A stretch of DNA of 64,000 bases from Cyathus striatus (Eukaryota; Basidiomycota; Agaricomycetes; Agaricales; Nidulariaceae), in assembly GCA_025738555.1 (NCBI GenBank), contig JAOVFP010000024.1, forward strand, positions 1 through 64,000. Direction: 5' to 3'. The position numbers and the translations under genes were made by a program. Shown here one piece after another: positions 13,181 to 23,975 of the stretch (the first letter of the stretch is position 1; every line of letters begins with the position of its first letter). The notes under the pieces were generated by a model. It did no database searches and was not told where the DNA came from. It saw only the letters and a list, made by a program, of their open reading frames with translations.

Positions 13181-15605
13181 ATGTCCCCAACAACATCAAA
13201 AAAGGCCCGTGCAAAAAGGGCCCAGCAGCCCGTCGCCACTTCCCTCATCTCACAGCCCCCCGTCCAAGACCTCTCCCGCCCCGCCATCCTCTCCGCCTTC
13301 TCCCCCGATGCCCACCTCTTCGCCCTCGTCTCCCTTTCTGTCGACAAACACAGACTCCGCGTCTACGATGCTGTCGCCTCCCACTCCATTGTAGAGCATG
13401 TCTTCTCTGACGCCCGCGTCTCCTCTCTTGTCTGGGTCCCCGTCGACCTCAATTCTACCAACCCTGATCCCCAGGAATCTCAGCCGAGCAAAAAAAGAGA
13501 AAAAGCGCGGAAGCATCCTCTCACCAGATTCCGTTCCTCCCCTCCATTCTAATCTCCTCGCTCTGGGCCTCACCGATGGCTCTGTCTCCATTTTGTCCCC
13601 CTCTCACGGAAAGATTGTCCGCACACTTGCCCACCCCACCAGCACTTCCCCCATCCTTGCAATTTCTTGTTCTCCGTCCGGAAATGCCTCTATGCTCTGG
13701 ACATCTGGTGCCGACGGCGTTGTCCGTCTGTGGGATCTACAACGGAACGAGTTTCTGCGCAATTGGAAGGGGGACGACCATATTCCATATACCGCCATGG
13801 CATGCAGACCCGTCTCATCCGATGACCAGCCATCCGTTGATGTTCTCCTCGCTCGTCATCAAATCCGTCTCGTTTCAAACCAAATAGAGGGTGTTGACAT
13901 GAAACCAACCACACTTGCATCATACACGGGGCACGCATCATCAATAAAATATTTGCGCTGGGAGACGTCATCTTCGCGTTTTGTCTCTATGGCTGAGAAT
14001 GACCGATGCTTATACCTATGGAAAGCGGGAACATCCTCAACTGCCACCGAAAAGCCCATTGCATCGATTCCCCTCGATTCCGAAGCTCGAGAGTTCGCAC
14101 TTTCCGACAAGTTACAATCTAACAAAAACCATGCACTCGCCACCCTCTCTTCATCTGGAAAAGTATCGATATTTTCTCTTCCGGAACAATCTCAGGCAAA
14201 AGTCTCAACGCTGTCACCCGACTCTACCATAGCTGCATCTGCGAAGGATGTAGCATCCAATACCCATGTTGTTTCCATTGCATTTACCCCTGATGGAGTA
14301 GGGTCCATTCGGGTGGCAAGGCTTGTAAAGGGAGTTCGACCTGTCTTTGATGTTGTCGTAAGTTGTTCTGTGGCAATGCACCTCTTGCTTTCCATGTTAA
14401 CTGGTCTTAGCCATACTTGGACGATGCTGGCAATTTCATTCAACATGTTACCTTGAACGATGTTCAGGACGGTGCGTTGTCAGAATCGCAAACGGTAAGT
14501 ATATATTATATGGATGCTACTTTCCCTTCAGTGCTAACTACACGTCGGTAAAGGGTCCCATTCAGAACCGCTACAACGAATCCTCTTCATTAGCCGTTGG
14601 CTCCGGTCTTGCCATTGGACATGGTGAAGAGGCTGATGACATTCAAGACGTGGAGGGCGAACTCGAAGTCGATCTGGCAGAAATGTCCCTCGGACAACGT
14701 CTGGCAACGATATCTTCGACAGATCTTCCCCGAATATCGGACAGTGATGATGAACTTGGCACAGATAAGTTGAAATCGTCTGGAAAGAAGGCGCAACAGG
14801 AATTGAATGCTGCTCCTGTTAATTCGCTCACCCGGACATTAATTCAAGCATTGCATTCCAACGATGCGCGGCTCTTGGAGACGTGTTTGGCACATTCAGA
14901 CGTAACGCTAATCCAAAATACAGTTCGTCTTCTGCCCCCACAGTTGGTTATACCGTTGGTAACTGCTTGCGTTGAACGTTTGAGCCGTGGTTCCAGGGCG
15001 GGGAATATGAAGGGAAGGGGAGGCGGCGCAAGTGCACAAAGAGGAATGGGCTTAATCACGTGGGTGAAAGCCGTCCTCATCATTCATGCAGGACACTTGA
15101 TGGCGGTAAGTTACTCTACAATGTTGAGAGATGCGTTTAATTTAAATATGAACAGATACCCGATCTCGTTGCTCGTTTAGCCGGATTACATGCAACATTG
15201 ACATCTCGTCTGAGCCTCCATGAAAGCTTGCTTTCGTTGAACGGTCGATTAGACATGGTACTTTCTCAGATCGAAATGAGGACTTCTAGCGCCCCGACTG
15301 CCTTGGCTCCCAGGCAAAAGAAGCTGGCTTCTGCTTCTCAAGGGAAGCAAGTAAATCATTATGTAGAAGGCGAGAGTGAATCGAGTGAAGGGGAAGATAT
15401 GCAAGTAGATGAAGTTGATGTTGAGCGCGGTGATGATGAAGGAAGCATAGAGGATGTTGAATTAGGAGTAGATAATGATGACGACGACGAAGAGGACGAA
15501 GAGGATGAGGAAGATAGTGATGAAGAAAGTTCACTAAATGGGTTTATCGATGATGAAGCAGAGGAGTACAGTAGTGAGGATGATGATGATGATGATAGCG
15601 AGTAA
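13181..15605 (+). CDS. UTP5: U3 snoRNP protein UTP5 / WDR43 homologue
   Basis: A subunit of the t-UTP/UTP-A part of the small-subunit processome, acting in the nucleolus in rDNA transcription and early pre-18S processing. Exons: 13181-14357, 14411-14494, 14554-15105 and 15156-15605. The N-terminus is basic (SKKARAKRAQQ). WD40-like segments follow, such as LALGLTDGSVSILSP, GADGVVRLWDLQ, YTGHASSIKYLRWE and GKVSIFSLP. The Utp12 domain (LTRTLIQALHSNDARLLETCL through SRLSLHESLLSLNGRLDMVLSQI) and a long Asp/Glu/Ser tail end the protein. Exon 1 needs a 1-nt frame change near an A7 run (13490-13496); see findings. The start at 13181 opens the frame that leads into the first WD repeat. Confidence 0.85.
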
Positions 15606-15824
15606 CTGGAGCACGTCGTATACCGTATTATTTCGTGTGTGGATTTCACCCACTTCGCCTTGATGAACTTTAACGGTAGAGTTCTGTTTGGAGTATGAAA
15701 TTGAAGACCGTATCATGGTTGCATATGTTATTCCTTATGTAAGTTCCTAATAAGTTTATCAGATTCAGAGCTCAATTCAGACTTGTTACCATATCTACGT
15801 TGCGAAACTTTGTGTCGCTTTTTC

Positions 15825-17910
15825 ATGCCTTTAGTTACTGATTCTGCTAGAGATGCCTGCGGCGCACATAGTCATGGTCACTCTCTTAAGTCCTTGCCAG
15901 CAGGATTCAAGTGGAGATCCTCTTATTCTTTTGCTACGTTAGTGGTTGGTCTAGGTACGATTATTGTTTCTTTTAATATCATTATGACTACTCAACCTGC
16001 GTAGGAATCGCCACGGACCTCCTGGTATATTCAATTATCATTCCTGTAATGCCATTCCATCTTGAGGCACTAGGATACAATGATGTGTCCTCCTTAGCTG
16101 GATGGCTGTTATTTGCATACGTGCGTTCTCAGCTGTTCAGTACTTTTTGGACAAAACATGATAGTGGCTGTATTTTATTCTTTAGTCAGGGGGACTCGTA
16201 TCTTGTAAGTTTTGCAGTTAAATGATATCATTGTAAGATGATTTACAATAGCTTCAAAGCGACAATTCCAATTGCTTGGTTTTCTGAAAAGTACCAAGCA
16301 AGGCGATGGCCTCTTGTGTTGGGATTAAGTATACTTGTAGGATCACAGGTCATGCTTATGGAAGCACCTATGTTTATTGTGATGTGCATTGCTCGTGTTT
16401 TCCAAGGCATTGGATCATCGATGGTTTGGGTCGTCGGATTGGCTTTGCTGTGAGTATTTAACAGTCGTACACTGCTTTTATTTATCAGCGAGACGCAGAT
16501 GTGATTCTGTCCCAGAAAATCTCGTTGGTAGTGAGTTGGTAGGTCATTGATAGCCAAGATAACATACTAATTTTAATAGGACAGCTAGGTTTGGCTATGA
16601 CAGGGTTATCAATAGGGTAGGCTTTCAATAATACTTGCATGAATATTACGTTGTTCAATGAATCAGGATGGTAATTGGTCCGCCTATTGGAGGTGCAATC
16701 TATAATCATTTTGGATATCGAGGTCCTTTTATATTTGGTCTATGCATCACTGCTGTAGATCTTACTGGACGACTTCTTGTTATTGAGAAGAAGGACTCTT
16801 CACAGCAAAATCACTCCACTGAGAGCACGGAGAACAAAACCATAGTTTGTGAAGCAACACCGAACAACCGTGAATCAGCCCTTGCTATTGGATCTTCGGA
16901 TCCTAGTCATGTTTCTTTCATTTCTGTCATGGTATTGCTCGCAAAATCTTCCAGGGCCATGGTTGCTATCGCAACGACTCTAGTATACGGGCAAGTTTCC
17001 TTTCCTGAGCACAATGATAAAGTCTGCTCAATGTTAAATTCCGTAGTGTTGTATTCACCACTCTAGAACCTACATTACCACTACGCCTTCAGGAGATTTG
17101 GGGACTCGGTCCTGGTAAAGTCGGTCTCATTTTTTTTGCAGCCGTAATACCCACATTTATATGCAAGTATTCATCAGTAAAAATGGCATTTTTGTTTCTC
17201 ACAGATTTCATTGCCTTTCGCTTAGCTTCACCACTGTCTGGATATCTTTCAGATCGCATCGGGACTGGAATTATTACTGTGCTATGTCTTGCCCTCTCGG
17301 TTCCGTGGTGGATCGTGATATGCGTTAAGGGCCCACTGGCACTATTTATTGCTTCTTTTGCCCTACAAAGTGAGTTTACACTGTGCAGATCAATTGCAGA
17401 CGACTACGCTGCTACCTGTTATTGAAAAATATTATTTCTATACTAGGTTTCTTTACATCAGGAACAATTTCTCCATTAACTGCTGAACTTGCAGCAACAT
17501 CACGCCAAATTGAAGGTGTTGGTTGTAAGGCATCGATTGATTTCACATTTGTATGTATTCTCATTGCTCGATATGTTGTAGATGCACATGTGTACGGTGC
17601 ATTTAACCTGGCGTATGGAATTGGAAATGCAGGTCTGTTACATCCGTTTTATCTGTTGGGATTTATCTAATTTCTATTTCTAGTGGGTCCTGTCGTTGGC
17701 GGTCAGGTATGTTTATACTGAACCTCGTAGTAGAAAGGATTCTTATGAATTGATCAGCTTTATGATCGCGTAAAACACGGATGGACAGCTCTTTGCTTGT
17801 TATCGGCTGCACTTTTAGTGGCGTGCATTATTCCCACCTTTTGCATTACAGGAGACGAAACAGTGCTAAAAAAATGGATACGCCGCAAGCCGGAAACTCA
17901 TTCAGCGTAA
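15825..17910 (+). CDS. Major facilitator superfamily transporter (DHA1/vesicular-amine-like)
   Basis: A 12-helix secondary transporter, probably a proton antiporter of the drug:H+/VMAT-like class. After a soluble N-terminus (MPLVTDSARDACGAHSHGHS) comes TM1 (LGIATDLLVYSIIIPVMPFHL). The loop 2-3 region follows (WFSEKYQARRWPLVLG), then the conserved ARVFQGIGSSMVWVVGLALL and the TM5 motif GPPIGGAIYNHFGYRGPF. The second half has RLASPLSGYLSDRIGTG and GAFNLAYGIGNAVGPVVGGQLYDR. Roughly ten short introns interrupt it. The ATG at 15825 is the first in the frame of exon 1; a shorter start further on would lose the N-terminal tail only. The substrate cannot be told from sequence. The stop is 127 bp from the convergent gene. 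Confidence 0.82.
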
Positions 17911-18037
17911 CGACAGTGACATTATTGATATTGCCGAATATACAGGATGTATAATATAATACAAGTTACTAAAGGTATCAAAGTTTTTTAGAAAATACTA
18001 TATGTAGTGTAATGTAGACAATGATCATTCCCAACAG

Positions 18038-19569
18038 CTACCTGCCAGCTAAGGCTGCAGTATTTGGAAGAAATAAAACGAAATCATTTTCCGGTGGCCC
18101 TGTGTTTGATGCTTCACAATCAATCATTTGCGTTAGAGGCATTGGAAGAGGACTGGGACGAAACGGAGCAGGAGCGAACAGTCTAAGCCCTTGTTCCCCA
18201 CTGTAAGAGCTGTTTCTTCGATATAATGCTTCAGCAGAACTGAACCGAGCATTATAGTTACAGTCCAATTCTTCCCATTCATCGAAACAATCTTCACGAT
18301 TTTCATCAATAGCAACAGCTTCTCGAGTTCGCTGCAGCGCACGTGTCCTATATGTGGCGCGTAAACGTTCTGATTGTTCTTCATTCACGGAGATTTCGTT
18401 CCCATCTGGATCTAGTCGTGCTAGATCAAAATAAGTTTCGTTGCAGTGTTCGACTATAAAGAGTAGTTCGACTAACCCCACCCCCGTCGCCTTACACTAT
18501 GATCTTGTAGGTCTGTACCTGCTGCATTGGGTATTCGAGGTTGCTGACCATGAACATCATTTGCATTCATTGAACTCGTATCTTAATAAGAATATATGGT
18601 TAGTTACCATTGCTATAGATTGATGCAGCTGAATTTACCCTCATTCCAGTGCAAGTTTATGTTGTGCACGTGTTCCTCGCCGTCAGCATTCAGTCTCCTA
18701 TGTACGATGTAGCTCCTTGTAGAAATTTCATCTTCTACAAGCGGATCCAGTGTGGACGAATACTGTAAAGAATCTTGATCGACGTAGCTCGCAGGTTCTT
18801 CAAAAATCAAAGGTCTTATGAGGGTACCGGATCGAGGAGTGGAGAAATTTTGAACAGAAAAATTAGACAAAAGAGACAATCTATCCGGGCGATCAAATTG
18901 TGTTTGTTGTCGAGCTGAATATTCAGTTCCAGATCTCTGGGTTTCTGGAGGACTCTGAGATTGAATAGGTGCCCTTGCTGCGAAGAGAGCTTGAGATGAT
19001 AGTATAGTTCTGCGATGCGCAAATGAATGATCGTTATGTCCTGTATCCGCCTGATTGCCTGATAACTCGTCGGGACCCAACCTTTGTTGCGAGAACAGAG
19101 TGTTTTCAGAGGGTGGATTTGGCGGAGAGCGGTCCAAAGATTGTGAAGGTTGATGATCGGCGCTTGCTGCGACCCGAGCAGCAACACGTCTCCCGAGAAG
19201 TGTGTTAGGATCGTCTGGATCCAGGTCTCGGGTACGTCGCAAGTGAGACTCTGCCATTGGTCGGCGCGAAGGCGGACGCGTTGCCATGAGAGGTGAGGAT
19301 AAACTCACAGGATGAGATAATGTTCTGTTGTTACGAGACCTAGCATTATCTACGGAAGAGTCTTGACTCTCTGGACTAGCATCCTCCAACGGCTCCGTTA
19401 GCACAATAGCTTCATGTCCAGGCCCTATAAAGTTCTCCTCCGCTACAATACGAGCATGAAGATTATCAGAAAGCTCCAGGAGGTCTCGCCTAAACTGTCT
19501 GAAGTGGTTGTAGGCGACCTGTACATCAGGAGAAGTTTGTCGATATTCCGACTGTTGAGAAGTGTCCAT
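18038..19569 (-). CDS. Conserved-looking hypothetical protein, Ser/Arg-rich
   Basis: Two exons: 18639-19569, then 18038-18471. The 167-bp intron joins phase 1 (WNE-V-ELLFIVEHC). The N-terminal 45 residues look helical (VAYNHFRQFRRDLLELSDNLHARIVAEENF). A long Ser/Pro/Arg-rich linker follows. A more ordered C-terminal part (HNINLHWNEVELLFIVEHCNETYFDLARLDPDG, then RATYRTRALQRTREA) ends with a short hydrophobic stretch. I do not recognise a family. The long open frame, clean splice and folded-looking ends argue for a real gene. A dispersed linker would suit a regulatory or scaffold protein, but that is a guess. Confidence 0.65.
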
Positions 19570-20076
19570 GTATGCTGCTTATACGAAGAGATAGCTGTTG
19601 GATATATGGTAGTAACAATGAATTACAACCTAGATACATTCAACTGAGGGCGAAATGAAGGAATAAGAATAGGCAGCTCACTAAGACAAGGATATATACC
19701 TATATGAGTAGGTAGCAGCTGGGGGTCGCGACTCGAGGGCAGTTGTAAGCACATATGAATGGGATCTTGATTCTCTGCTCGCCAAACAATCGGTATTTGC
19801 CGATCAGTATTATATAAAAAGCGAATTTTCGCGTTCCTTCGCTTCTCTCAACACGTCAATTCTTCTATCCTTGCCGTTTTCTACAAATCATTACGACGAG
19901 CGAGGCTTTGAAGGATACTTTCCTCTCGCTAAGGGTGCCTAATAGCTTTCGAGGAGGCGCAGAGGTGGTTTTGCGTGAGAGAGCGATTCGTTGTTGGATG
20001 TCAGTCCTGTTCCCGCCTTACTTTGCTGAAGGGTTTAGGACCTAGACGGCAGCGTACATTCACTATACTGAGATCA
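19570..20076. other. Gene-free stretch with promoter-like sequence
   Basis: It contains a TATA-like TATTATATAAAAAG near 19809, followed by a pyrimidine-rich leader (about 19835-19890). A short open frame from about 19999 stops after some 15 codons. No tRNA or snRNA was recognised. This may be the upstream region of the minus-strand gene, or the remains of a promoter whose gene was lost. Confidence 0.3.
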
Positions 20077-20567
20077 ACCGGTCCTTTGTACACCCAATTT
20101 TGATTTTACATTTGTGTTTCATTTATGCCATTAAATTTAAATTTAAAAACACAGAAATATTTGTAGCACATATTAGCACTTGTGTGCAAAGTTTAAGGAT
20201 ATAAAAGTAAGAAATGAAGCTGCTATATGTTTTATACTTGTTTTTGGACATTTCGGCTCAACACCACTCCTTTGTACAGTGTCACACTTTATGTGACATG
20301 TACTAGCGAATTGTGACTGACATCGGCTAACATCCCTGATCAGGGTCTGTGACAAGGCCCTTCCATGTCACAGATCTCATGAAATTTCGGAAAAGACAGT
20401 AAATTTAACATATCAGAACATCCACACCTACAACTCTTTAAAAAAGTAGGTAAACTAAGAGTACACATATTTTTCTTATTATAAATGATGCAAAAATTAA
20501 TGTGGAAGCAATCTGTCTCGATAAAATGGGCAGTGTACAAGGGACTAGTACTGTACAAAGGACCGGT
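20077..20567. mobile_element. MITE-like element with 16-bp terminal inverted repeats
   Basis: ACCGGTCCTTTGTACA at 20077-20092 is matched by its exact reverse complement at 20552-20567. The interior is AT-rich and non-coding. It holds two further copies of the core (TCCTTTGTACAGTG near 20269; GTGTACAAGGGACTAGT near 20533), giving a nested-repeat look. No clear target duplication flanks it. No transposase is present, so it would be non-autonomous if mobile. The 20568-20860 remainder shows no gene. Confidence 0.45.
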
Positions 20568-20860
20568 GTGACTCAGTAGTTCCTTACATAGTACACGTGA
20601 TTCAAATGCGTAAAAATATTCTTTGAAATAAATGTACAATCCGAATGATTCAATCACTGCAAGTTTAAAAAGTGGCCTGCCGCTAAAATCGAATCGTTAT
20701 CTGCTTGTATATCGTCATTCTAACTTAGTGGTAAATTATCCAGCCTTCTCGGTTCAACCAAGGGTACTATTCGTCAAGTTTTCCAAAAATGACAACTGTC
20801 CCATGTCCCATGAGTTTACAAACCACTAGGGTTCAAGAATGAAGTCACAATAAATAAATA

Positions 20861-22804
20861 TCACAAGGACTTCCCGCCAGCGATTACGCGGCTTAGCCAG
20901 GCTCTGAAACCACGAGTACCAGCATCACTTTTTACGCTACCCAAGCTGCGCACACTCTTGCCACCGGTGCTCTTCACGCTACGAAAGCTCTCCAATGATG
21001 GCGCTGCCCGCAATGGGACACCTGTAACCGTGCCATTACCAGTGCTCTTGCTATACTTGCTTGACTGCGACTTGAGTGAGGCAGTAGAGCGCAATGCCGG
21101 CGGCAGCGATGCCGGGGAGAATTGGGTAACGCTCCCAGTGCATAGGGGCCAGATATAGTCGGGCGAGAGTACGGAGAAGACACAGCAGATATTTTTTTGG
21201 ACATCATAACGAGCCGCCTTAAACCTTTTGCTCGTTCTTTTTCTGGAGTAGGCGTGGAACATTGGAGCTCACGGTCACATTCGTCTGGATGCGAATTGTC
21301 TACGTTTTCCAATAATTGGCTATCAGCGTCGACATCCATGCTGTCAACATCAAGTCCCATATTGAGACTAGTTTCAGTGCGTTCTAGATACGTGTTGCTC
21401 GACGTGTGCAAGTCCCGGTAGCCAGTACTTGCGTAATGCACTGTAGGCATATCGACAAATTTTACAGATTTGGAAGCGGCTGTCGAAGATGAATTCTTAG
21501 TGGATATAGACGAAGCACGGGTTAAAATAGACTTTGAGGGGGGACATGAAGCAGACAGGGGAGCAGGCGGGTGGCTATAACTGGGATCGGTAGCACGGCG
21601 CCGCTGATAGCGAGGTCGAACCGAGTTGTTGTAAGAAGAGGGAACAAAAGCAGGAAAAGTAGGAGTCTCTGGTCGTGAAGAAGAGGTCGCTGTTGACAAA
21701 GACGCTGTGGAGACCGTGGATGCCACTGAAGGCGGCCGAATATCAGCAGAATCGGCTTTAAAGGGGTCTGAAGCGGATGATAACGACGAAGAAGTCGTTG
21801 AAGAGGATAAAGCCGCGGATATGATAGTCGATGGCGCAGGAGTAAAATCGATCTGTGACTGAGAGGGAATAGATTTGAGAGAAGGAATTGATCTCTCCGA
21901 GCGTGATCGGGGCCGCAGAATGGTCGACCAGAACGGAGGTGGAACTGTGTTGGAAGCTGAACTCCGCTGCGAACGATGACGGTCGACATATCTGCTGTTT
22001 GGAATTGACCCTGTGCTGCGCATGCTGGAATTGGATCTTGGCCGAGTTAGAGCTGGGGGAGAATGGTAGCCTGTCGGCGGACGGGGCCGAGAACTTGGAC
22101 GAGACAGTGAGGGGGTCGGACTCGCATGCTGTGGATGGGAGCGAGGTGGGGTTCTAGGTTGACGATAAATCCATTCAGTACGAACGGGTGAACGAGGAGC
22201 TGGAGATGGGGACGGTGAGACACGATGAGGAGGCGTGAGAGGGGAGAAGGTAAGTGCGGCGTAGAAGGAGAGAAGCGGCGAGACTTGACAGGGGTTGCGG
22301 GTGTTAGTGCATTTGACAAAGACAAGTCTAAGGAAGGCGGCGAAGTCTGCAAAGGGGAAACAATGGGTTAGACAACTGCAACAGGCAACAGGCACCTCAC
22401 ACAGCGTGGACGAGACTGGGCTTACTGTTTCCACTGGTTCGGTATCGGTCAGTTGTGTACTTCTGTAATGAGAGCCATGTTGCTCTTCAAGTGCCGATTG
22501 GAAGCTAGAGGTTGAACTCTGAGCCGTCAGCTGAGAATCTCGAGGAGAACTGGACTCGGCATAGACTACGGAAGATCTGGGAGATGGCTGAGAAAATACG
22601 TTATTTATTTTGAAGTAATGGAGTCATCATACATGATTCGGGCGACGTACAAGGGTAGGGAGATCAATGAGAGCACTCGCCGCCAGCCAACCAAGGTCAT
22701 CCAAGGACAAAGAAGAGGTGGAACTCGAAGCTGCCCAATTCTGAAACATGAAGCTGAGAACATGCTTGAAAGGTGAAGTGAGAAAAAGGGCTCACAGAGA
22801 ACAT
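20861..22804 (-). CDS. Hypothetical Ser/Pro/Arg-rich protein
   Basis: A low-complexity basic protein of roughly 500-600 residues. A 9-nt first exon (MFS, 22796-22804) appears to splice to NWAASSSTSSLSLDDLGWLAASALIDLPTL. Further exons give PSPRSSVVYAESSSPRDSQ, a long SPxx/RPRSRSE/TTSSSLSS middle, and a Ser/Lys-rich end (SVKSTGGKSVRSLGSVKSDAG) finishing with FRAWLSRVIAGGKSL. Two joins, near 22.2-22.3 kb and 21.1-21.2 kb, need frame changes. I could not settle these with confident introns; a 41-nt intron is possible at the second. No domain is recognised. Multiple SP and RS-type sites suggest an intrinsically disordered phosphoprotein. Confidence 0.55.
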
Positions 22805-23322
22805 TGAGGGAATGGGAAGAGAGAAAGAGGGAGGGAGGGATGAAAGAGTGAGTGAGAGGGAAAGAAAGAAAAGGATGTCACGCAAGTGCAGAGCAAGCAG
22901 GGAAAGCTTAAAGGAAAAGTGGAGAGGAGAGGAAAAGGTTCTTCCGGCAAATGATATTGGGGAGGGAACAGGGTGCAGTACCTAATACCTCGCGACTTAC
23001 ACGTGTGGGGACTGATGGAATGATGAGAAGGGAGAGATTGCCCTCATTCTGCGCGTCGTGGTCAGGCGTGATTATGCAAGGGAAAGCGTAATAGTAATGT
23101 AGCATTAGAGTGCTGCCTGGGCGAGTAGCAGGAAGCGGTGGCAATCCTGTATTGTACGAAAGCCTAAAGCCTAAGGGGCGACGAGGTATGGTGATCACGT
23201 GATAGAACGCGAAATTGTACATTACATTTTGCATCAACACATGAGTCTGAGCCAGGGATATGTAGCGAAGTAACCAGAAGGAGATGAAGGTATGATATTA
23301 ATGGGGGGGAGTGAGAATGTGA
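22805..23322. promoter_or_regulatory. Upstream region of the Ser/Pro-rich gene, with two CACGTG sites
   Basis: No gene is seen. Adjacent to the start codon, about 100 bp are almost pure purine on the plus strand (CT-rich leader on the coding strand). CACGTG occurs at 23000-23005 and, within the longer palindrome ATCACGTGAT, at 23194-23203. Confidence 0.4.
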
Positions 23323-23793
23323 TTAGAGAGTTGGACGGTCTGCGTGAAGACCGCTCCAGATGCCTCTTGCGGCTTCGGTGGTGCTCTCGACAGGGCGACG
23401 CTTGAGGGGTTTTATCTTTGCGCCAGAAGCGTCGAGCAGGAGCTGAACCTTCTGCTGGATGCCAGTGACCTCCAATTTCTGCAGGGGAATGACCTTGTCT
23501 CTGTTGTTTGCTAGGGAGGGAGATGGGCACGGGGGAGCTGAAGGGGAGAGGAGAGACGCACCATAGAAGCCGCGGACGATGGGTTCCTTGTGGTTGCGCT
23601 GCTTGACGACGACCTCGACATGGGGATTGCGAGCAGCAAGGTCACGGAGGTGAGCTCGGAGAAAGGAGCGGGTGTTTTGGGAAGAGGGCCAGTTGTCGCA
23701 GTACTCAAAGACGAGCTTGCGGATGTGGGGGATGAAGGCGGCATGACCATTGGCAGGCTTGGAGCGGAGGGCGGCCCTGAGGATGGGAGACAT
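23323..23793 (-). CDS. MRPL43: Mitochondrial large-subunit ribosomal protein mL43
   Basis: A structural component of the mitoribosome large subunit (MRPL51/L43/thioredoxin-like mL43 family). Exon 1 is 23562-23793 and exon 2 is 23323-23510, with one 51-bp GT-AG intron. The protein starts MSPILRAALRSKPANGHAAF. It carries the family core LVFEYCDNWPSSQNTRSFL, ARNPHVEVVVKQRNHKEPIVRGFY-ANNRDKVIPLQKLE, and a basic C-terminus (IKPLKRRPVEST). At about 140 residues it matches the family length. An A/G-rich microsatellite (23818-23860) and an AAATA-rich tract (23889-23930) lie upstream, in the gap shared with the divergent neighbour. Confidence 0.9.
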   Translation of the reverse strand: MSPILRAALRSKPANGHAAFIPHIRKLVFEYCDNWPSSQNTRSFLRAHLRDLAARNPHVEVVVKQRNHKEPIVRGFYGASLLSPSAPPCPSPSLANNRDKVIPLQKLEVTGIQQKVQLLLDASGAKIKPLKRRPVESTTEAARGIWSGLHADRPTL

Positions 23794-23975
23794 GTGGGGG
23801 AGGCGGGATGGGGGATTTGAAGGAAGAGAGGAAGAGAGGAAGAGGGAGGAAGAGGGAAGGACAAGAGATGAACGGGAGTGGCACTCGGAAATAAATAATG
23901 AATAAATAAATAAAGAGAAATAAAATAAAATTTGATTGATTGGTGGTTTGTCTTTACCTGCGCTCGTCGATTTCC

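Noticed and set aside
15359..15649. Poly-Ser open frame on the minus strand
   Set aside because: It is the antisense of the Asp/Glu-rich tail of UTP5.
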